Below are positions 11,913-24,841 of a stretch of DNA of 64,000 nt, piece after piece. Each line of letters opens with the position of its first letter. Position 1 is the first letter of the stretch. A model generated the notes under the pieces. That model worked only from the letters and a program-made list of their open reading frames with translations. It was not told where the DNA came from and made no database searches. The translations under genes were made by a program, and so were the position numbers. The DNA comes from Beta vulgaris subsp. vulgaris (Eukaryota; Streptophyta; Magnoliopsida; Caryophyllales; Amaranthaceae). Where the stretch lies: assembly GCF_026745355.1 (NCBI RefSeq), contig NC_079206.1, forward strand, positions 5,167,044-5,231,043. Direction: 5' to 3'.

Positions 11913-12125
11913 TACTTCCTCCGTTTCTTTTTACTCGCTACACTTTCCATTATGGGAAGTTTCACATTATTTGCTACACTTTTTTTTTGGGCAATAAACT
12001 CTCTCTATCTCTCTCCTCCCACATGGATCCCTTTTCTATTTACTCTCTACATCTCTCTTCTCCAAAAATTGCCTAGGAGTCCATGAAATGAGAAGTGTAG
12101 CGAGTAAAAAGAAACGGAGGAAGTA
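11913..12125. mobile_element. Stowaway-type MITE upstream of the kinase gene
   Basis: Inverted ends CTTCCTCCGTTTCTTTTTAC and GTAAAAAGAAACGGAGGAAG are exact complements over 20 bases and are bounded by TA. The near-perfect ends suggest a fairly recent insertion. Confidence 0.85.
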
Positions 12126-14838
12126 AGTGAATTGAAATACGCGCGGCGTGGCATTTCCTCATAAAGTAAGCAACAGCCAACAAGGCAACAAGCATGGACA
12201 ACAATAAGGACCAACTACCAAGTCAACATTTATTTAATCTCTGTCCGTTTGGCGTTTAGGAGGGGAGTTGACCTTGACCAATGACCATATAGAAATAATA
12301 GAATTATGAACATTATTATTACAAAATGTAAATGTAACGCTTATAATAAATAATAAATAATAAAATAAAGCCATCACATTCACAATTTCACATACACATT
12401 TTGATTTTGACCAACATTTATTCTCCAACCAACCGCATCCTCTTTCCATATTCTCACCCTCTTTTCCGGCGACTGGAGGCGGTCTTTCCCTTGCGCCTCC
12501 GTTTTCCGGCGAGTTTTCTCTCTCCTCTGCACATATTTTACTCCATGATTATTGCTTTATTCCATTATTAAATTATCATTTTGCAGACAAAAGAAAAGTC
12601 AATTTTTTTTTTTTAACGAATAAATCAAAAATTTAATAGAGATGAATTCGTCTTATGTTCTTTCTTTCGTTTATCCTTCGGCCGGCTGTTTATACAACTT
12701 TTCGCCTTCATTTTTTCTGTCTAATTTCAAAATTATTGTAATTCTCTCATTTTTTGTGCTTAAGGTTTGTTTTTTCAATTCTCAATTATGATTCACATTT
12801 TTCTTGTTTTATGTTTCATTTATGAATTATGATTACCTTTTTTGCTATATATTTCTCATTCATTAGATTTGAATTTAATCGTTTTAGGTAGAATGCAATT
12901 GTAATTATGGTGGTTTCTATTAATAGGAAATTTTGACAATTCTGTAGATTGCATTTCTGCTGTATTTGTTTACACCTTACCAGAAATTTTGTTAGTTAAT
13001 ATAATTTGTAAATTGTGATTATAATGACTTATGCTGAAGGTTAGGAATCAACATTTGTCGTCGTCGTTTTCGATTACATAATCTCCATGAAGGGAATGAA
13101 AGGGAGGCAATACAAGGAATGCCTGATTATACAGCATCTCCTTGTAGTTTACTAGTTTTTTTTTTGTCTTCTGTGACATCATTTTTGCTTATGATGATTT
13201 AATATTAAGTTGTTTATGGAGTTTTATGTGGACTTGGTGGATGTTTATAAGAATTTTAGCATAGTGGACTTCAATCCTCCCCCCTTACCTCTACGATATA
13301 TCGAGAATTTGTTGCTTGTTGACCAGGCTTGATGTGCTATTCCAATTGAATTATAGGTCCTTGACGAGAGTGATCCTGAATTTGGCAAAGAACTTGTGCT
13401 TTTAATTGAGATTTTTATTTCCTTTAGTTTTGTCGAATGAGGTTTTTGGGTTTTTGAAAGATGAGTTTTCTGGAGAAATAATGCATTAGATATTGACCTT
13501 GACTCTTGTCTTGGATTGTTAGACATCGAGGAAGTATCTAGTTGCTTAAAGTCATGAAGCTACTGCTCATGACTAGGGAGGTGAGAGCATTAGCCTCCAG
13601 AAGGAAGTGCAGCTGATATCTTGGCATATGCTAAAGAAGTATGAAGTTAATGAACCAGAAGTGGAGTAAAATAGCAGAGTAATAAAATATGATCTCAGTT
13701 AACTTTTGAAGCTCGTGCCTCATAGCGAGACTTTTGCCTTAAGTAGGTCTCTTGGTATGACATTTGTTTAATTACATGTACTCACATTTTTTACAAGGTC
13801 TTTATAAGGAAGTTTGGATAGTAATCAATATGTTAGTTTATATTTCTTCTTTTGTTGCTTGTGACTATAATCCTGTGTGAACTTTTGCTTTGAAGTTGAA
13901 ATAATGACTTGGATTTATCACATTGCTCTCAAATTTTTTCATGGTCAATCCTCACTTATTTGGGTAATGATATCTAATTATCCTTGAAACAAATGAAATT
14001 TGGAAATTTGTTATGAAAGAGTTCCAATAAAAGATGGATCTGATAGTTATAAGGTGGAGGGTAGAGGGCTACTTTGTTAATCTGGGCTTAACATCAGACA
14101 GCTAATTTAGACAAGTTTGTGCTTGACAAAGTATACTTCCTACAGCTGTTGCACTTCTTTGTTGTTAGATTGAAGTTGTTCTCATACACACTGCTGTACT
14201 TGTGCGCATCACTTTTGTTGAATTGGTGTAATCTTCTACATTATACCCACTGCCATAACAAGAGCTGGCACTTAGTGGCTGACCAGGTGTCTTTAGAGTT
14301 ACAAGCTTGAACAGGCATTATTACCATTGAGATTGATAAGTCTTGTGAATTTTCATGTATGTGGATAATAAGCAGATTAGAGTGAGGCTGAGGAGTGATG
14401 TTGAAATCCCCCCCCCCCCTCGAGATAGTATCGAGATTCGATTTGATGGTGTTTTAACCGAAAACATTTTTTTCCCTCTTGGTGTGTCTCCTTCCCCTTT
14501 CCTCTATTATATAGCAGATTCTTTTAATTGTAGAGCATCAGATGGCAACATATTTCTCCTTTCTTTCTTTCATGGTCATGGTTGTGTCCACCACATGACA
14601 AATGGTCTATCATTTACCCAAATATTCTAGTTTCTACATGGAAATTATGCTAAAGTATAAGCTGCTTGCTATAGTAATAAGCTGTTAAAAACCCCCTTCC
14701 AGACTCCCTTGTCACCAGAGATATTACTGTAGTGAACTGTTGTTTCCTTACTTATTTAGTGGTTAATGAGACTTTCCTTTTAGCCTTAAACTAGATCTTC
14801 TCTCCTGAGGCAAAGTTTTCTATGCGTAATTGTGGCAG
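12126..14838 (+). other. Promoter, likely 5'UTR exon and 5'UTR intron of the PTI1-like kinase
   Basis: A pyrimidine- and CCGGCG-rich tract (about 12445-12535) looks like a plant 5' leader. The stretch to 14838 is T-rich and intron-like and ends in TTGTGGCAG, 20 bases before the kinase ATG. Genes of this family often have an intron in the 5'UTR; the exact first exon cannot be fixed without transcripts. A C10 tract is at about 14409. No other gene was recognised. Confidence 0.45.
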
Positions 14839-14858
14839 ATTAGTGTAAGGGAGAGAAG

Positions 14859-17800
14859 ATGAGCTGCTTTGGCTGTTTTGGAGGAGGTGCATCCCATAGA
14901 CCTGCAGACAATGGAGGTGGTTACATGCCCAGAAATTTAGGAGGTAATTTAATGCATGCAGCCTGTTTTTGATTTGTAAAGTATGATGGCTTTCGTGCTT
15001 ATACATGGGAACTAGTGAAATAGATTCTTTGTTAAGTATGTAAAATCCCCCCTTCCCTGTTTTGTTAATGATATAGAGGCAACACTATGAGGGCTCTTCC
15101 CAAATCCTCCCGCTATTGTGTAACTTGCCAAAATATCAAAGAACACTACAAGTTCATGTGGGTATTCTCATGTCTTTACTCACTGGACCACTTTTTGTCT
15201 GTGATCATTACTAAACTTCTAAGAGATGCATGATATACAGTAGAACTGAAACTCTAGACATCTGTAAGCAGTTTATTTTTCTCTAAAAAAAAATCACATA
15301 TGTAATTTTGTGTGAAGGAAAATCTGATTGGTGAGTTGTTCTTGGACATCCCTTATATGTTTTTTTTTCTTTTTCTCTCTCATAATGCTGCTACCTAGTT
15401 GTTTCTAAGTTCTGCTTGTATGAATTTGACCTCTATTTTGTAGGGAGAGATGGAATGTATCAGATAATCGAAAATGCACCACCTAGGAAACCACCAGTAA
15501 AAGTCCAGCCAATATCTGTCCCTGAAATTTCTGTGGATGAACTAAGGGAAGTTACAGAGAATTATGGGTCTAATGCTCTAATAGGTGAGGGCTCATATGG
15601 TAGAGTGTACTACGGGGTTCTTAAAAATGGGCGTGCAGCAGCAATAAAAAAGCTGGATGCCAGCAAACAACCAGATGATGAGTTTTTATCTCAGGTTAGG
15701 AATTATAATTTGAATAAATGTGACCTGCTATATAAAGTACCTACCTTCATAACGCCCAGTCTGACCGTTCTATTTGCAGGTTTCCATGGTGTCAAGGCTA
15801 AATCATGAAAATTTTGTCGAACTGCTTGGTTATTGTGTTGATGGCAACCTGCGTATTCTTGCCTATGAGTTTGCGTCAAATGGATCTCTGCATGACATCC
15901 TTCATGGTAAGCTGGGATCTCTGCTGTGTGGTGGCGGGATGCCTTTCTTTTCTCTTGTTAATACTTCCCTTAGTATAGATTGATTGCTAGTTTGCTTTGT
16001 GTGAAATATTGGCTATATTGTAGCTTTGGGTTTATGACTTCTGAATTATATTAACAGTAATGCCTATGGTCACTGTTTTTTGGTGATACGTGGGCACATG
16101 GTCCATCTATAGTTAACTGGTTTGATATATCAACGCTGCTAGAAATATGCACTGTTAACTGACAAACTTTGGGAGTTTGAATTTACAGTTTCTGAGTTTA
16201 TCTTATAGATTTTTTCTTAGTGGTCAAGCAAACCAAAGTGGACATTGGTCTCATGGAGGCCTTGTATAACCATAGTCTTCGCTTTTTGTCTCAGAAGTAA
16301 TAAATTTTTCGTCATTATTTATGCACTCTTGTTACATCTTGTTAGGGAGGAAGGGTGTGAAAGGAGCGCAGCCTGGGCCTGCTTTGTCTTGGGCACAACG
16401 TGTTAAAATTGCCGTAAGTGCTGCGAGGGGGCTTGAGTTTTTGCATGAGAAGGCGTCTCCCACCATTTTTCATCGTGATATCAAGTCTAGTAATATACTG
16501 CTTTTTGATGATGATGTTGCTAAGATTGGTGATTTTGATCTGTCAAATCAAGCTCCTGATATGGCAGCACGACTTCATTCTACTAGAGTTCTTGGAACTT
16601 TTGGCTATCATGCACCAGAGTAAGGACATCTTTTTATTATTATTATTATCGTTTTCCCTTTTAGAGTTGTTTTGTTCATAGTATGTTGGGGATATATATA
16701 GTCAACATTGGCCTTTAAATGTTTTGATTAATTAACATCTTTCAGCAAACAAGTACAGATTTGGGCTGACTAGGGAATAGTAACCTGGATTGGATTTGGA
16801 TGGCTACTGAAAGTCTAAAATTAGACTAATATACTAGAGTGTGGATGACAAGGATGGTTGCAGCACTGGCATATACTCTGGTAGTTTTGAGACAGAATCC
16901 CCTTGATACCCTGAAGGGCCAAATAACAAGGACAACGGACTTAGAGTCTCACGCAGACACCACGGGAGAGGTCTTACCTTGGGCCTTGAGACCTCTCAGA
17001 AATCATAACAATGACAGTCCTTCCTTTCCCTTTTTCTTTTTGTGGGTTTTCTTCTCCCTTCCTCATGCATTACGAGCAGGATATTGATTTTCTCTTTGAG
17101 TCCCTTGAAATCCTTTCACATCCTAGGATATATTATGGTTGTTTGGCCTTCATATGACTTTATTATTTTTATTATCTGAGGGAAGTGTACATCTTATGCT
17201 TTATAGAGACTTGTGACTCAATGCTCTGGACTGTTCCTGTTGCACCAAATACAGTAGCTTTTTCCTCTTCCTTAAAGAGTGGTGGTATATTGATAAGTAG
17301 ATACTAGATACATTATACAAGATATTACATCAAGTTTATCTTAATTCCTAATAAATTACTATGTGTGAGTAGGGAAAAAAAACACTTTAATAGAACATTC
17401 AGTGAGACAGAAGAATCCCATGAAATGAGGCCATGAGGGGAATGTGGCATGAGACGAATCATGGGTTGGTGATAGCTTTTATTTTCCCAGTTGAACTCTC
17501 TGATATCGTATGCAACAGTCTATTGAGTGGAGGAGAGTAATAAAATTGATGTAACCTCCACTAACCAGAGTGAAGATTCACTCTTGAACTAATATTATTG
17601 TTAATGTGATCATTGTTTGTCAATAGGTATGCAATGACTGGGCAGCTTAATGCCAAGAGCGACGTATATAGTTTTGGTGTTGTCTTGCTTGAGCTTCTCA
17701 CGGGTCGTAAACCTGTTGATCATACCTTACCTCGTGGACAGCAAAGTCTTGTGACATGGGTACTTGCCATTTAGCTCTGCTCTCTGATTTTATAGATTTC

Positions 17801-18262
17801 TGTAACACAAAGGATTAAGATTTTTATCTATGGCTTGGTGCTTATGACATAAAAATATAATTTGTCAGGCTACACCTAAACTCAGTGAAGACAAAGTGAA
17901 GCAGTGTGTTGATCCAAGACTCAATGCGGAGTACCCTCCCAAGGCTGTTGCAAAGGTATAGAATTTTATATGCCTAAATTTCTTTTCCCTCTTAATACCT
18001 TCGTCTTTCCTTTTACGCCCCCAATATACCAGCTGATGAATGAGATGCTTTGTTACACCTGAAAGCTGATACTGTTGACTACGAATTGATACTAGAATAT
18101 ATGCTAATACATCGGACCATTATACAGATGGCTGCAGTTGCTGCATTGTGTGTACAGTATGAAGCTGATTTCCGGCCCAACATGAGCATTGTTGTCAAGG
18201 CTCTTCAACCCCTGTTGAATGCTGCACGACCTGCTGCCAACAAAGATGTTCCAAGCTCATGA
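14859..18262 (+). CDS. PTI1-like receptor-like cytoplasmic kinase
   Basis: Exons are 14859-14943, 15444-15694, 15780-15906, 16346-16619, 17627-17759, 17869-17955 and 18128-18262; phases agree and give 363 aa. The N-terminus [10 protein letters not shown] is Cys-rich, a possible S-acylation site for membrane attachment as in this family. The kinase domain begins near residue 80 with the glycine loop [11 protein letters not shown], then the ATP lysine in AAIKKLD, catalytic [11 protein letters not shown], and activation segment [16 protein letters not shown], ending with [15 protein letters not shown]. The usual DFG reads DFD ([11 protein letters not shown]), which is normal for PTI1 kinases. 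Known relatives act downstream of Pto or OXI1/AGC kinases in immune and oxidative signalling. The start gives the conserved N-terminus. The kinase is complete, with no damage seen. The exact partner kinase cannot be inferred. Confidence 0.95.
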
Positions 18263-18717
18263 ACTATTCGATATTTTGTCTTTGTCATCATTTTTTTTTG
18301 GCTCAATATGTGCTTATTGTTTTTTCTGGTAATGCAAGGTATACAGAGAAGATACTTCTCTAGAAGATGGATAAATTTTAAGCTTGTGCAGTGATTTCTT
18401 TTGGTTGGTTAAGCTGTAATTGTGGTTTGTTCATAGTGTGATCATTGGTTTATTGGTTTATTACGAGTCTGGAAGTTGTTGCATTAAATCAGCTCATACC
18501 CTTCTATTGAAACAAATGTTTTTTACTGTACTGTATGATGTATTCATTGTATGTTATGCTCCTATGAATTGAGGAAGTACCTGGTAGGACACTAGGACTG
18601 ATGTAGAAGCTTAGTAGCATTATAACATTATTAACAAATTTGAATGACGAATATAATTTAACGTGTGGAAAACTTCTCCCTTAACAAGTCGAGGAAAATC
18701 ACCCACCGTCTTAGTAA
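18263..18717. other. 3' flank of the kinase gene
   Basis: This T-rich sequence is consistent with the kinase 3'UTR. AATAAA-like signals are weak. The stretch ends at the candidate 5' border of the large Helitron. Confidence 0.4.
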
Positions 18718-19929
18718 TCCTTCTATATATAATAACAAAACCTTAACCTTAAACTCATACTCAGTGAATTACATCTCTTTTAAGAACTCAGAAATCTAAT
18801 ATGAGCCTTTGTAATCTCTACTTATATATGATGAGCATACAAAATTATGATCCCAATCTCTTTTTGTATAGTCCTACATTCCTACTACTCCTGGTAGAAT
18901 TGAGTATCTAACAAGTTCTAATACAACTAGACTTTCAAAAACTAATCATTCATCTTCCTAATACAATTATCAATCTATTAGGAAATACACAAATAATTCT
19001 AACAAAGCGAGACTTATAAAAAATAAGATGAAAAAACCCTACGGGCATGCAAAATTATTCCATTTTGTTTACAATTTTCACTTAAACTCCCCCAAAACCC
19101 GTAATGTGTCTCCGAACCCTACTATTCGTATTGAACTATTAAGCTTGCATAACTAAAGATACCTAATGAGCTTGAGATACCTAATGAGCTTGTGTGACTA
19201 ACTTGATCCTTCTATGTCATACAATTTTTAGTAACGATACAATTTTCATCTTTTCTTTTTAGTTTTTAATGGTAAAGATTTAGTCAAAACTTCGCCGAGT
19301 AAAGATAACGGAGGAAGTATTAAATTGGCATTTGAAATCAAGTTTTCGAAAGCAGTTGAAAACTAAAATAATGGTGGCTTTCTCTCTTTGCAAAAAAAGG
19401 TGGCTCTCGATTATAACAGCTATCGCCAGTAAGTGGTAAAAAATACATACTCAACTATTTGATCTCCATAGCATTATCGACACATTTGTGCTAAATAGTA
19501 CGCCGATGATCGAAAAGAATATTATACAAAAAATTGACTCTCAGTAGTACCAAGAAAATGAAATCACCATTAATCTTACACCTTTTAAAAGTAGGAGTTC
19601 CCAAATCCTTTCATAGTGTTGGGTGACAAAAGGTTGAAATTTACTATTCATTTCAAAAACATGTGCTGCTCACATGTTCTCACTCCCATTTCACTGCACG
19701 CTTCATTCACGTGCTGCTCCCTTCTCCTTCTCAATCTCGCAGCTCCTCAGTTATACTCAAATTTCAGTCCACTTCTAATTTCTAATTTCTAATTTCCAGT
19801 TTCAGTAATCTCAGTTGCTCTAAAAAAATATCATCAATCATCATCGTCATCAATTAACCTGATTTGCAAATAGTTATTTTGGAAATTAGAGCTGATTTTA
19901 GAAATTAGCGATTAGGTATTCAATCATCA

Positions 19930-20045
19930 GCATGCAGTCATCATTAGAAATTAGCGGTGAGGAATTCAATCCACATCAACAAATCAAGCATGCAGTCATC
20001 ATTAGAAATTAGTTTGAGGAATTCAATCCACATCAACAAATCAAC
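19930..20045 (+). repeat. 58-bp tandem duplication
   Basis: Two nearly identical units begin GCATGCAGTCATCATTAG at 19930 and 19988 and run through AATTCAATCCACATCAAC. Confidence 0.85.
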
Positions 20046-21046
20046 ATCACAATCATCAACAAATCAACAAATTGACAAACTTAATCAATTGAATTGGAAT
20101 TCAGGAATTCAAGATGCAAATCACACCGAAATTGCGTCGCATCGAACTCAAAGGCTCAAGCTTGAGTCCAGTGCGAGTTCCGTCTCAATTGATGCTTACT
20201 AATGGATTTCGGATGTGGCTCAACTCTCGGATTTGGAGGTTGGTCGTTTGATTTCAATTTTTCCTACTGGTTTTGGTTTGGATGGTTTTGGTTTGAGTGG
20301 AAAGATTGGTTTGAATTCTTGAATTTTAAATTGCTGGTTGAATTCCTATGATTGGGGTTTGGGTGGGAAGTCTGCTTTGAATTCCTGAGCTTGAGTTAAT
20401 TGTATCCTTCCATTTAATAATCCATTTTATTAAATTAACATTTAAACAGATTATTAGCATGAAAGAATTAAGGGAATCGCACTTTATATTGCTTTATAAT
20501 CATGATTTTCTATTGGGTTGGGGAGGTGGCACAGAAGGATTACTTTTCAACTATATAGTTTCTTTACTTGTGTTCTAACTAGCTTCCAACTAGGAGAAAG
20601 GGTTAGTTCCTTGTTTTGAGGGTGAGGCCATACCAGACGAGAAGTTCACAGTACAATAATTTCTATATTTTATTCAATATATTGTCATGGCTCAAATTTT
20701 GCTCTTCTCAGCCTAGGGTTTAATCTTCTTTGCTACATATTTCTCTACTATAAATACTTTTTTAAAGATCAAACTGCCTCTTGGTCTTTGCCTTCTTCCC
20801 CACAACTTGAAATTCTAACTGAAAGTGGTAGGTTATCAATCTGGCTTCTCTATTTACTGGCAACATTCCGTGGTTAAGCACTATAATTGCTTTTAATCAT
20901 GTATCATCTGATCATCAAGCACACAAACAAATAGAACTTGGCAGAAATGAATTATTGGATGTTGGATATTCTTGGACAAAAGATCTGATGTGTTTGCAAA
21001 CTCCCAACCTTTATTAGTTTGCTTTAAAACTTACAAGAATCAAGTA

Positions 21047-21228
21047 CATAAGTAAATGTGGGTTGCTTGGATCAAACTTACTAATATTAAACTTCTATAA
21101 GCTGTGTTTTTTGATTTGTATCATTTTAGCAAGCACATGAGTAAATGTGGGTTGCTTGGATGAAACTTTCTAATATTAAAATTCTATACGCTGTGTTCTT
21201 TGATTTGTATCATTTTAAAGAAGAAATT
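21047..21228 (+). repeat. Roughly 90-bp tandem duplication
   Basis: Two copies of GTAAATGTGGGTTGCTTGGA followed by TTTGATTTGTATCATTTTA lie head to tail (about 21054-21130 and 21142-21220). A more diverged relative is near 21540-21650. Confidence 0.75.
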
Positions 21229-21862
21229 AAAGTGGAATTTTGGTTTGTATTGTAGTTGCTGTTTGTAGGGTGTGCTTTTGTTCAGAACAATTACCTTGAG
21301 GAATTGAATTCTACAGGTTTCATAGCAGCCTCTTTAATGCAAGTTTCTCTGCTTTCCCCCCCCCCCCGAACTTGAAATTCCATTTTAAAGTGGTCGGTTA
21401 TTGTCTTGGCTTCTCTTCAGCATTGTAATTACTTCTAATCAGCTATCATTCTCTCATAAAGCATACAAATAACACAGTCAGATCTAATGTATTTGCAAAG
21501 TATCAAACTTTATTAGTTCCTTTAAAAGGCTACACGAATCAAACACACAAATAAATGTTTGTTAGTGGGATCATACTTACTAATATTCAATTTTTAAAAA
21601 TGTTTGTTGGTGGGATCACACTTGGTAATATTCAACTTCTACAAACTGTTTGAAAAAAAATTCACCATTTTTAAAAAGGAAAACAAAGGTTAGGATTTTG
21701 TTTGTATTGTAGTAAATTTGAGGGTGCTCTTTTCTCCAGAGAATTTAGGTTATAGATCTAAATTATTTACGTTTCGTAACAGCTTTTCAGATGCAAGTTT
21801 AGTTCTTTTTACGTTGTAGAACTAAATTAATTAGCTTTTTAAAAGGTTAGGATCATACTTCT

Positions 21863-22068
21863 GATCAGTTCTATAGTATGCTTGGTTTTTTTTCCCCGTT
21901 GTAGTAACCTCTTGGTTTCCCACATTGTAATCTTGCTGGTTTGATTGTAATTGTAGGCCGCTTTTGATCAGTTCTATAGTATGCTTGTTTCTTTTCCCCG
22001 TTGTAGTAGACTCTTGGCTTTCCACATTGTAATCTTGCTGGTTTGATTGTGATTGTAGGTTTCCTTAT
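21863..22068 (+). repeat. 103-bp tandem duplication
   Basis: GATCAGTTCTATAGTATGCT starts at 21863 and again at 21966. The copies stay similar through CTTGCTGGTTTGATTGT. The minus-strand frames here are repeat translations, not genes. Confidence 0.9.
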
Positions 22069-22199
22069 ATTCACACATACCACTGGTGGACAAATTGTCA
22101 AGCAGGTCTGGTAATTGTTTCACTGCGTATGCACTATTGTTTTCTTGCAAACAAGGTTTGGTTATTTGCTAACTGTCTCCTGTTAGGCCTCTCCTTGTG

Positions 22200-22268
22200 A
22201 AGTGTATGTGTTGATATGGTGCCTGTGATCAGTACTTGTATGTGTTGATATGGTGCCTGTGACCAGTA
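22200..22268 (+). repeat. Short tandem duplication (about 34 bp)
   Basis: GTATGTGTTGATATGGTGCC occurs twice in a row, each followed by TGTGA(T/C)CAGTA. Confidence 0.8.
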
Positions 22269-22721
22269 GCCTTCATATGCACTGGTTTCATTTATCATGG
22301 TAGACTTGAAGAGCTTATGACCAGTACTTGTGCTTGCTAATCAAGAGAAAATGCTAGATTCTGCTTGCTAAGAGGACACTCAGATTTACTCTAACGATGT
22401 GTCGATGTGTTTAGTGATAGAGACATGTCCGCCATACAGAATCTTAGCATGAAAACTCTTCCATAAACATGTGCTTATATCCGTATACGCAAAGGGTCTA
22501 GGATGTAACGCCATTCCTTATAGGGTATGGCTATTTTCTATGCACATTGTTAGTCGTAAATTCTTTTCCTTGTTTTGACAGGTTTAAAGTATGTCGCTTA
22601 GCTCAATGCGCATTCCATTCCAGCCTCTCCTAAGGCAGATTACTGAGTGCCTGAGCTTCCAAGTCCTGCCTATGGTGTTCTCGACTTAGCTAAGCATAAT
22701 GCTGCGTAGCTGTGAGGACAG

Positions 22722-23560
22722 GTGGTCCAATTACTTACGTGTGTTCTGGTGGGAGCTGCGAGCTTAGATGAATCATGTGACAAAGCTGCTGAACAAGCTG
22801 TTTGTGACTCATTAGGAAATTCGGTATTCATGTTGAGGACTTTACAGCTGGAAAGAAACGCATGTTTGATAGATGTGGTCACCTCTATAGGCTTAAGAGA
22901 GTAGAACTAGAAGGCGTTGGGAGAGGGCTTCCATCAGGGATGCCTTCTGAAGTTGAAAACCTAGATGTTTCCCGTTCTGTTAACCACGTCACACTTGACT
23001 ACATGAGTATCTTGCTATGGTGGTTAAGCACACACAGGCTTTGGTAACCCATTAGAAAACATATGCTTCAATGGTTCTAATCACACTTCCTGGCTGACAA
23101 TTACATGTCCTCACAATATACATGGATGGCATGTATCTTTGGTGATGCTTGTGCTTCATTGGATGCCGCTAAACAAAGTGCCGCAAAGAAGGCAATCACT
23201 TTCTTGATGCACAAATATAACTTTACCATTATTGACGCTAATTACAAAGCTGCAGACTTTGCGGCTATTCTTTGCGCTCTTGAAAGAGAAAGCTACCTAA
23301 CCACTAAGGAGCGTGTGCTTAGCATTCAAGAACCTATACAACCTAGCCCTCTGGTTGTGGCTCAGGATTGCTTGACTCCGCGTGGGAAACAGTTCCAAAT
23401 ACCTACAATGGTATCGCCTCCTTTCCCACCTAAGAAGCGTAGAGCCAGGCCATCGTTCGGAAGTGTGGCGAGTTCTAGCAAAGACTCTGCAGTTCCTCTT
23501 TTGTCAATTCCTTCTGAGCTTGAAACTGTGTTTAAGCGGGCCAAGCGAAGCGGATGCTGA
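22722..23560 (+). CDS. Hypothetical Helitron-borne gene with dsRNA-binding-like segments
   Basis: Two frames are involved. The main one is 23105-23560 (151 codons, M at 23105 chosen as first Met) and contains CIFGDACASLDAAKQSAAKK followed by AITFLMHKY. An upstream frame (22722-22904) contains VLVGAASLDESCDKAAEQAV. The two segments resemble each other, and both resemble the C-terminal half of a double-stranded-RNA-binding domain (conserved S, then A-K-x-x-A-A-x-x-A-L helix). The C-terminus holds PPKKRRARPSFG, a likely nuclear localisation signal, and ends FKRAKRSGC. The frames may be exons of one gene or fragments after a frameshift. The domain call is tentative: a full domain start was not seen, and only a profile search would settle it. 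Confidence 0.4.
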
Positions 23561-24841
23561 GTAGCTTAGCTGTCAGGTTGCTAGGATTAGGTTGCAATAG
23601 GTGTCTGTTCTTGCTCTTTTGTATCTAGCAAAGCAGTTCATGTTTTTTGCTGCATGCTTTGAAAGGTGTTTAGATTAATAGGTTCTTCTACCTACACTAG
23701 CCATAGTTCTTCTAATAAGGGTGTGTACTATCTTGAAATATGTACGGTTGCTCTCGTAGCTTACATGGGGTGTAATGGATTTTGCACGCTTTTATGTGCT
23801 TAATGAAATATTGGCTATATCTTTTGTTGTTTACTACATTGTTTCTTCTCTTTTCAGTGCCAGTAATCTGCATACTACTCAGTTTGTTTACTTCACTGTT
23901 TAGCCTCTATTTGACTTCTATTGAACTTGATGTCTCATTATGTGCTACAGCTCACTGCTCCTAACACTAGAAAATCCAAATGTGCTAACTGCATCACAGA
24001 GCAAAGCTTTTTGCCTCTTGGCTGAAAAGATAGTGGTTTCTAAGGAAGCTTAGCTTATACTTTGCAAAATTGAAGTCGTTTTGCAGGCATCTTTTCAATG
24101 TGATTGTCTTTAAACGGTTCAATATTCAAGGGAGATGCACTCAATATAGTTTGAACTTGCAAAACTAAATGTGCAAATATACATATGTAAATGCTTTTTG
24201 CCTGTACTCAAAAAACTGCGCTTCTATTTAGGATTTGGCTATTTTGACTGGTGTGTTTGTGTACATGATTAAGCCAGGTTACAATTGGTGGCTTTGCAAA
24301 AATGGAACCCGTACTGTTTATTTATATTCTACATTTCCATTTTCATGTTTATGGTTTTAAAATGACGCGAATTCTCTATGATATTTCACAGATGCAGGAA
24401 TACTTGCTGCTGTTTTGAAGATGCTGCAACTTTTCAATACCATATCCAATTTGCTGTAGCCACCTCTAACAGCTATTACTATGGGTATTCCTACAAGACT
24501 CTCTTTTAAAGATTATGTTTTGAATGGTTAGCCATGTATGAAATCTGTGAATGTGACAAGTGGTTGGGTGGCTAATGGATATTACTGTGCCTTGTGCTGC
24601 TATCCATTTAAGCTATCTTCTACGGGCAACGAGGGCGCTTAAATTAGAGTTATACATTCCCTGCAGTTCTAAAGTCGCACTAGATTAGTCAGCCTAGGCT
24701 GAGCCACCCTAGCTATTCTAGAACAAGTTCCTGTTCTGTCTAATGCGCATTCTCTAACACAAACACCTGTTCTTTGTTACACAATCTATCTATCAATTCT
24801 TGGATGTTTGTTTGTATATTTAATAAAACCATTTTGACAGA
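23561..24841. other. Spacer between the dsRBD-like ORF and Rep/helicase in the Helitron
   Basis: AT-rich non-coding sequence. It probably includes the 5'UTR and a first intron of the Rep/helicase gene, because it ends in the acceptor-like TTTTGACAG at 24833-24841. Confidence 0.4.

Larger units (their letters stand above)
18718..22580. other. Left non-coding arm of the large Helitron
   Basis: No gene recognised. The arm contains several local duplications (listed separately), a C11 tract at about 21357, and a pyrimidine-rich stretch near 19690-19800 that could be a leader. The frame at 19957-20202 is only the translation of a 58-bp repeat. Confidence 0.4.

Noticed and set aside
14409..14418. 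C-homopolymer tracts here and at about 21357 and 57870 as functional elements
   Set aside because: Simple homopolymers in introns or spacer, with no associated structure.
16418..16681. 87-codon frame overlapping the kinase
   Set aside because: It is an alternate-frame shadow of kinase exon 4.
19957..20202. 81-codon Ser/Asn-rich frame
   Set aside because: It spans the 58-bp tandem duplication and has no domain; most likely chance.
21831..22101. Two overlapping minus-strand frames of 64 and 76 codons
   Set aside because: Their repeated residues come from the 103-bp tandem duplication; no family similarity is visible.
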